This document shows positions 8,376 through 11,118 of a stretch of DNA of 11,118 nt, one piece after another. Origin of the DNA: Firmicutes bacterium UBA7523 (GTDB lineage Bacteria > Bacillota > Dethiobacteria > Dethiobacterales > Dethiobacteraceae); assembly GCA_002479415.1 (NCBI GenBank), contig DLMZ01000030.1, positions 1 to 11,118 on the forward strand. Direction: 5' to 3'. Each line of letters begins with the position of its first letter. Position 1 is the first letter of the stretch. The notes under the pieces are model-generated. The model was not told the origin of the DNA. It saw only the letters and a list, made by a program, of their open reading frames with translations, and searched no databases. The translations under genes and the position numbers were made by a program.

Positions 8376-8495
8376 GTCTTCACCTCGATGTCAATCTTTG
8401 TACTTTATTCGTTTTTTTCTTATGTTTTCCTTTTTCTTTATCAATGTCTAAACCTTTCTTTTTCACCATAATACTTTAGAAACGGAGGTGAATTT
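8376..8495. other. T-rich divergent spacer between dnaE and ytrH
   Basis: 120 bp with no gene. Bases 8397-8464 are strongly strand-asymmetric: mostly T with some C on the plus strand, hence an A/G-rich leader for dnaE. The dnaE SD (8381-8386, read on the minus strand) and the ytrH SD (8484-8490) lie at the two ends. No clear hairpin or riboswitch was recognised. Confidence 0.6.
8446..8475 (+). promoter_or_regulatory. Candidate sporulation-sigma promoter for ytrHI
   Basis: CATAATACT at 8467-8475 resembles the CATA-type -10 of mother-cell sigma E promoters, and GTCTAAA at 8446-8452 could be a degenerate -35 at about the right distance. In B. subtilis ytrH-ytrI belongs to the sigma E regulon, which is why I looked here. 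The match is only partial and would start transcription just ahead of the SD. Confidence 0.3.
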
Positions 8496-8825
8496 ATGGG
8501 CAAGCTACTGGATACACTGACAATAAATGCTTTTATCGCTTTTGGGGTAATTCTGGGAGGAACACTAGTCGGCTCACTTGGCGCTGTATTTATGGGCCAA
8601 GCACCGGGACACAGCATCTTAGAGCTGGCGGGGAAGCTAAAAATCTGGGCGCTGGTTACGGCCATGGGCGGCACATTTGACACTATCCGCGCCATTGAGG
8701 AAGGATTTCTCGGTTGGCATATCGGCACTCTTGCAAAACAACTTTTATTAATATTGTCTGCTTTTCTGGGGGCACACGCCGGCTACCTGCTGGTAATCCA
8801 CCTTTCAGGCGGACAGCCACGATGA
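8496..8825 (+). CDS. ytrH: YtrH family sporulation membrane protein
   Basis: A 109-residue integral membrane protein resembling B. subtilis YtrH, needed in that species for efficient sporulation. Hydrophobic stretches at about residues 11-33, 48-66 and 80-102 predict three membrane segments. The central LKIWALVTAMGGTFDTIRA and the following KQLLLILSAFLGAHAGYLL are what I recognise from YtrH. ATG at 8496-8498 is preceded by a strong GGAGGTG (8484-8490) at 5-base spacing. Its stop (TGA 8823-8825) overlaps the ytrI start as ATGA, so the two are coupled. It is divergent from dnaE, the arrangement also seen in B. subtilis. Confidence 0.93.
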   Translation: MGKLLDTLTINAFIAFGVILGGTLVGSLGAVFMGQAPGHSILELAGKLKIWALVTAMGGTFDTIRAIEEGFLGWHIGTLAKQLLLILSAFLGAHAGYLLVIHLSGGQPR

Positions 8826-9283
8826 AGCGTTATCTGGCTCTGATACTGGTTGGCACAATTTTTGGAGCAGTTCTAATGAACACATATCTAAGCCGCCGCA
8901 TGAACGAGCTTATTATTTCCCGGGAAAAACTTAAAGTAGAATTATATGAAACAGAAGAACGGCTAAAAAAAATTGAGGCTCAGTGGCAAAAACACCGAAC
9001 CGCACTAATTAAGGAGGTAAATATACAGTTTAACCGCCCTGTAAACAACCCATTTGTTGAACTTATGCTTCATCAAGAAATTCTTAAGCTAACACAAAAC
9101 TTAATCGGTGAAGAAGTGGAATCCATACCTCACACGCTGGTTGTAAATTTGCTTGACAAGCGTATTGTAGAAGCTGACGGCAAACAATTTCGCCTCAGCG
9201 TTAAAACTATCATTATTGCAGAGAAGCTGACCTACGTCCTTGACCACGCTCCCCAAGAGAAGCAGAATGACGATGAACCATAA
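8822..9283 (+). CDS. ytrI: YtrI-like sporulation membrane protein
   Basis: 153 residues: one N-terminal membrane anchor (about residues 4-20, YLALILVGTIFGAVLMN), then a charged, probably coiled-coil helix (about 25-66, rich in E, K and R), then a compact domain of unknown function (about 70-142) and an acidic tail. The topology and the position directly after ytrH identify it as YtrI, a partner in sporulation; sequence alone would be weaker. The frame is open further upstream to 8714, but the start at ATG 8822-8824 is preferred: it overlaps the ytrH stop (ATGA), has AGGCGG (8807-8812) upstream and places the signal anchor first. The final 71 bp are antisense to the gene on the other strand. 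Confidence 0.82.
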   Translation: MKRYLALILVGTIFGAVLMNTYLSRRMNELIISREKLKVELYETEERLKKIEAQWQKHRTALIKEVNIQFNRPVNNPFVELMLHQEILKLTQNLIGEEVESIPHTLVVNLLDKRIVEADGKQFRLSVKTIIIAEKLTYVLDHAPQEKQNDDEP

Positions 9284-9482
9284 CACCTCTTGCATACAAT
9301 AATTCCTTCTTTTTTAATTTGGCCTGATAATCTATATAATGCCCTAGAAAAATCAGTATTCCAAACAAAAGCCATGTACGGGCAAATAGATTACCTATCT
9401 CTCCTCCCGCAATAGACGGCAACCATATCATCCCCAATGCCAATAATAAATTGACTATAACAAGCATGATTTCCACATACAT
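9213..9482 (-). CDS. Small two-helix membrane protein, unknown function
   Basis: 89 residues, not recognised as a named family. Hydrophobic stretches at about 4-21 and 34-51, separated by a short loop, predict two membrane helices; the second is followed by a basic patch (AKLKKKELL). ATG at 9480-9482 is preferred over the upstream open frame because AGGAGGGG (9489-9496, minus strand) stands 6 bases before it and a fitting promoter lies behind it. Residues 67-89, rich in Ser, Arg and Gly, lie entirely antisense to the 3' end of ytrI and do not look like a conserved domain; they may be a read-through extension. In B. subtilis the place after ytrI holds nrnA and then another small membrane gene (ytpI) on the opposite strand; similarity to YtpI is not evident. 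Confidence 0.7.
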   Translation of the reverse strand: MYVEIMLVIVNLLLALGMIWLPSIAGGEIGNLFARTWLLFGILIFLGHYIDYQAKLKKKELLYARGVMVHRHSASLGERGQGRRSASLQ

Positions 9483-9502
9483 ATAGCACCCCTCCTGCAT
9501 CA

Positions 9503-9532
9503 AATATACGCAGACAGAAGGTTTTTTATCAC
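9503..9532 (-). promoter_or_regulatory. Sigma-A-type promoter for the small membrane protein gene
   Basis: Read on the minus strand: -35 GTGATA (9527-9532, 4 of 6 consensus), 18-bp spacer, -10 TATATT (9503-9508, 5 of 6). Transcription would begin about at the SD, giving a very short leader. It stands back to back with the promoter of the AI-2E family gene. Confidence 0.5.
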
Positions 9533-9538
9533 AGCAGG

Positions 9539-9567
9539 TTGTAACCGGAGCCCAACCCATCTATAAT
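9539..9567 (+). promoter_or_regulatory. Sigma-A-type promoter for the AI-2E family gene
   Basis: -35 TTGTAA (9539-9544, 4 of 6 consensus), an ideal 17-bp spacer and a perfect -10 TATAAT (9562-9567). The predicted start near 9574 lies just ahead of the GGAGGTG SD (9577-9583). Confidence 0.75.
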
Positions 9568-9589
9568 AAGTATATTGGAGGTGTGCCAC

Positions 9590-10657
9590 ATGAATGAACG
9601 AAACTGGAATGAGCAGGCTTGGCAGCTGTCTGTGAAGATTCTGCTCGTAATAGTGTCTATTGTCGCTGCAGTTTGGTTTATCAACAAAATCACTTGGGTG
9701 CTCAGTTTGCTTACCTTTGCCACACTTATTGTATATAGTCTATCCCCCCTATCGTCGTATCTGACTAAAAAGGGTCTTCCCCACTATCTCTCGGTATTAA
9801 TAGTCTACTTTCTTCTGCTCTTCTCCACAGCAACGTTTTTTTACCTGCTAATCCCTGCTCTGCTCAGCGAAATGCGTGATTTAGCAAGCTATCTGGCAAA
9901 CGATTATCGCTATCTGCTGCCGCAATTCATCACTCAAATTGAAGAACTTCTTATTAATGAAGATATAGCCAGCGCCCTCCAAGAGTTTTCAATGGAACTG
10001 CCCATTATGCTGCAACAGGCCGTCCTCACTCTTACTGCTCCCATAGGCAACATTTTTTCCTTCTTCACAGAAGCTGTTATTGTGCTTTTCATTGTATTTT
10101 ATATGCTGCGAGATCTCTCATCAATTAAAAAAAGTGTTCTGCTTCTTTTCCCTAACGGCTGGCGAAAAGAAGCATCCCACGTTCTGCGAACCATTGACAT
10201 AAAGGTGGGCGCCTACATCCAAGGAAATATAGTCCGCTGCAGTATTGTAGGTATTTTAACAGGGGTAATCCTTACAATAATCGGCATGCCCTTTGCACTA
10301 ATGCTGGGAATCCTAGCAGGCATATTAAACATTATTGTTTATATAGGACCTTACTTGGCCGGGATACCCGCCGTACTTCTTGCCTTTGCGCCCGAAACAC
10401 CCAATCCGTTAATAATTATCGTGCTCTATGTTGTTATCCAAGCAGTAGACGGCTTCATTCTTACTCCGCTCCTCTTGGGACGGGCTGTAGATTTACGCCC
10501 CTTCACAGTTATTGTGAGCCTGCTTGTAGGCGGCAAGCTTCTGGGCTTTATAGGCTTTATCCTGGCCATTCCTGTAGCGGCAACGTTAAAGGTTGTCCTT
10601 TATCATTATTACATTAAGGAAGACGCTAATGGCAGCATTACCGGGCGATCGGGATAG
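9590..10657 (+). CDS. AI-2E family transporter (YtvI/PerM-like permease)
   Basis: 355 residues, a polytopic membrane protein of the AI-2 exporter / PerM superfamily. Members have been linked to autoinducer-2 export, Na+(Li+)/H+ antiport or sporulation; the cargo cannot be told from sequence. Hydrophobic stretches at about 15-32, 36-53, 66-93, 150-173, 214-234, 238-268, 273-292 and 306-338 fit the usual seven or eight segments. Hallmarks: GAYIQGN (207-213), YIGPYLAGIPAVLLA (251-265) and LTPLLLGRAVDLRP (291-304). The start is ATG 9590-9592, 6 bases after GGAGGTG, rather than the upstream in-frame ATG at 9575, which lies ahead of that SD. B. subtilis ytvI sits near pyk and fxsA, so this may be its relocated counterpart. 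Confidence 0.9.
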   Translation: MNERNWNEQAWQLSVKILLVIVSIVAAVWFINKITWVLSLLTFATLIVYSLSPLSSYLTKKGLPHYLSVLIVYFLLLFSTATFFYLLIPALLSEMRDLASYLANDYRYLLPQFITQIEELLINEDIASALQEFSMELPIMLQQAVLTLTAPIGNIFSFFTEAVIVLFIVFYMLRDLSSIKKSVLLLFPNGWRKEASHVLRTIDIKVGAYIQGNIVRCSIVGILTGVILTIIGMPFALMLGILAGILNIIVYIGPYLAGIPAVLLAFAPETPNPLIIIVLYVVIQAVDGFILTPLLLGRAVDLRPFTVIVSLLVGGKLLGFIGFILAIPVAATLKVVLYHYYIKEDANGSITGRSG

Positions 10658-10661
10658 ACTG

Positions 10662-10704
10662 GTCAATAAAAAAAGACGCGATTAAGCGTCTTTTTTTTAT
10701 TGAC
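10662..10704. terminator. Bidirectional terminator between AI-2E gene and perR
   Basis: A long hairpin: stem 10662-10679 with 10686-10704 (one bulged T), 6-base loop 10680-10685. The arms consist of a GC-rich core (GACGC/GCGTC) flanked by A7 and T8, so it forms a U-tract in both directions and serves both converging genes. The perR TAA stop (10697-10699) is inside the stem. Confidence 0.92.
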
Positions 10705-11092
10705 ACCCTGAGCAGGTTCCATAAAATTCCATCCTGTGAAACTCTACCTTACCGTCAACTTTCTCAGACGCAGCTTTATCAAGCTCAGTATAGACAGGGA
10801 CGTGAATGTCCTGAATGTTACCGCATTCAAGACAAACAAAATGGTAGTGAGCCCTGCTATTGCCGTCAAAGCGGCTATAAGTACTGCCGTAATTCAGTTC
10901 CAGGATATCACCGATTTCTTTTAAAACACGCAAATTACGATAAACAGTGCCTAAGCTTATCCTTGGTATTTCTTGTCTCACCTTTTCATAAATCCAATCA
11001 GCAGTGGGATGGCAATCTGTGCTTCGCAGAACATCCAAAATAATTTGACGCTGTTTTGTCATTCTGTGGGCTCGGGGAGAAGTAATCATCAT
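10697..11092 (-). CDS. perR: Fur-family regulator, PerR type
   Basis: A 131-residue DNA-binding repressor of the Fur family. The winged helix occupies about 8-75 (TKQRQIILDVL, ISLGTVYRNLRVLKEIG) and the dimerisation/metal domain the rest. Structural Zn site: C87 and C90 (CLEC), C127 and C130 (CSGC). The regulatory-metal ligands match B. subtilis PerR one for one with an offset of 9: H28, D76, H82, H84 and D95, where PerR has H37, D85, H91, H93 and D104. Aspartates, not glutamates, at the second and last positions favour PerR over Fur, so peroxide sensing by Fe-catalysed His oxidation is likely. The start is ATG 11090-11092 (or the next ATG, 11087-11089) with GAGG upstream; the promoter lies beyond the window edge. 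The gene converges on the AI-2E family gene. Confidence 0.88.
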   Translation of the reverse strand: MMITSPRAHRMTKQRQIILDVLRSTDCHPTADWIYEKVRQEIPRISLGTVYRNLRVLKEIGDILELNYGSTYSRFDGNSRAHYHFVCLECGNIQDIHVPVYTELDKAASEKVDGKVEFHRMEFYGTCSGCQ

Positions 11093-11118
11093 TATCGCCT
11101 CGTTTCCATCAGTAACTA

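Noticed and set aside
8441..8728. Minus-strand 95-codon frame opposite ytrH
   Set aside because: It is antisense to a recognised conserved gene and low in gene-like features; no SD was seen.
8714..8821. Longer ytrI starting inside ytrH
   Set aside because: It would overlap ytrH by more than 100 bp and bury the membrane anchor; ATG 8822 with an ATGA overlap fits better.

Overview
The window looks like chromosomal core from a spore-forming, fairly low-GC Firmicute, probably of the clostridial/Peptococcaceae-Syntrophomonadaceae type rather than a Bacillus. Evidence: AGGAGG-type Shine-Dalgarno (SD) sites before almost every gene, the sporulation pair ytrH-ytrI divergent from dnaE (as in Bacillus subtilis), a pyruvate kinase with the extra C-terminal PEP-utiliser domain, and a PerR-type regulator. 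No phage, plasmid, insertion sequence, CRISPR array, tRNA or rRNA was seen.

Layout. (1) Bases 1-245 hold no credible gene; they carry short direct repeats resembling a dispersed intergenic repeat, then a hairpin terminator. (2) Bases 246-8375 are one tight minus-strand block, transcribed right to left: dnaE (DNA polymerase III alpha), pfkA (6-phosphofructokinase), pyk (pyruvate kinase), a YbgC-type thioesterase, fxsA, and a histone-deacetylase-family deacetylase. Gaps are 61, 27, 11, 3 and 18 bp, and several SD sites overlap or touch the preceding stop codon, so this is very likely one operon with translational coupling at the distal end. (3) A 120-bp, strongly T-rich spacer separates dnaE from the divergent plus-strand pair ytrH-ytrI (overlap ATGA). 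(4) A small two-helix membrane protein gene lies on the minus strand at 9213-9482; its last 23 codons run antisense into the end of ytrI. (5) Back-to-back promoters separate it from a plus-strand AI-2E/YtvI-family permease gene (9590-10657), which converges on a perR-like fur-family gene (minus strand) across a shared bidirectional terminator.

Function. The pfkA-pyk pair encodes the two classic control points of glycolysis, here directly behind the replicative polymerase gene. In B. subtilis the same neighbourhood also contains ytsJ and accDA between dnaE and pfkA; here they are absent, so replication and glycolysis genes are adjacent. The three small genes behind pyk act, by family, on acyl groups (thioesterase, deacetylase) or at the membrane (FxsA). 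ytrH and ytrI are sporulation membrane proteins.

There is no convincing undescribed defence or mobile system here. The points most worth following are the dnaE-pfkA-pyk adjacency with an intact TSH motif in pyruvate kinase, the antisense overlap at the ytrI end, and the repeat-like segment at the left edge.
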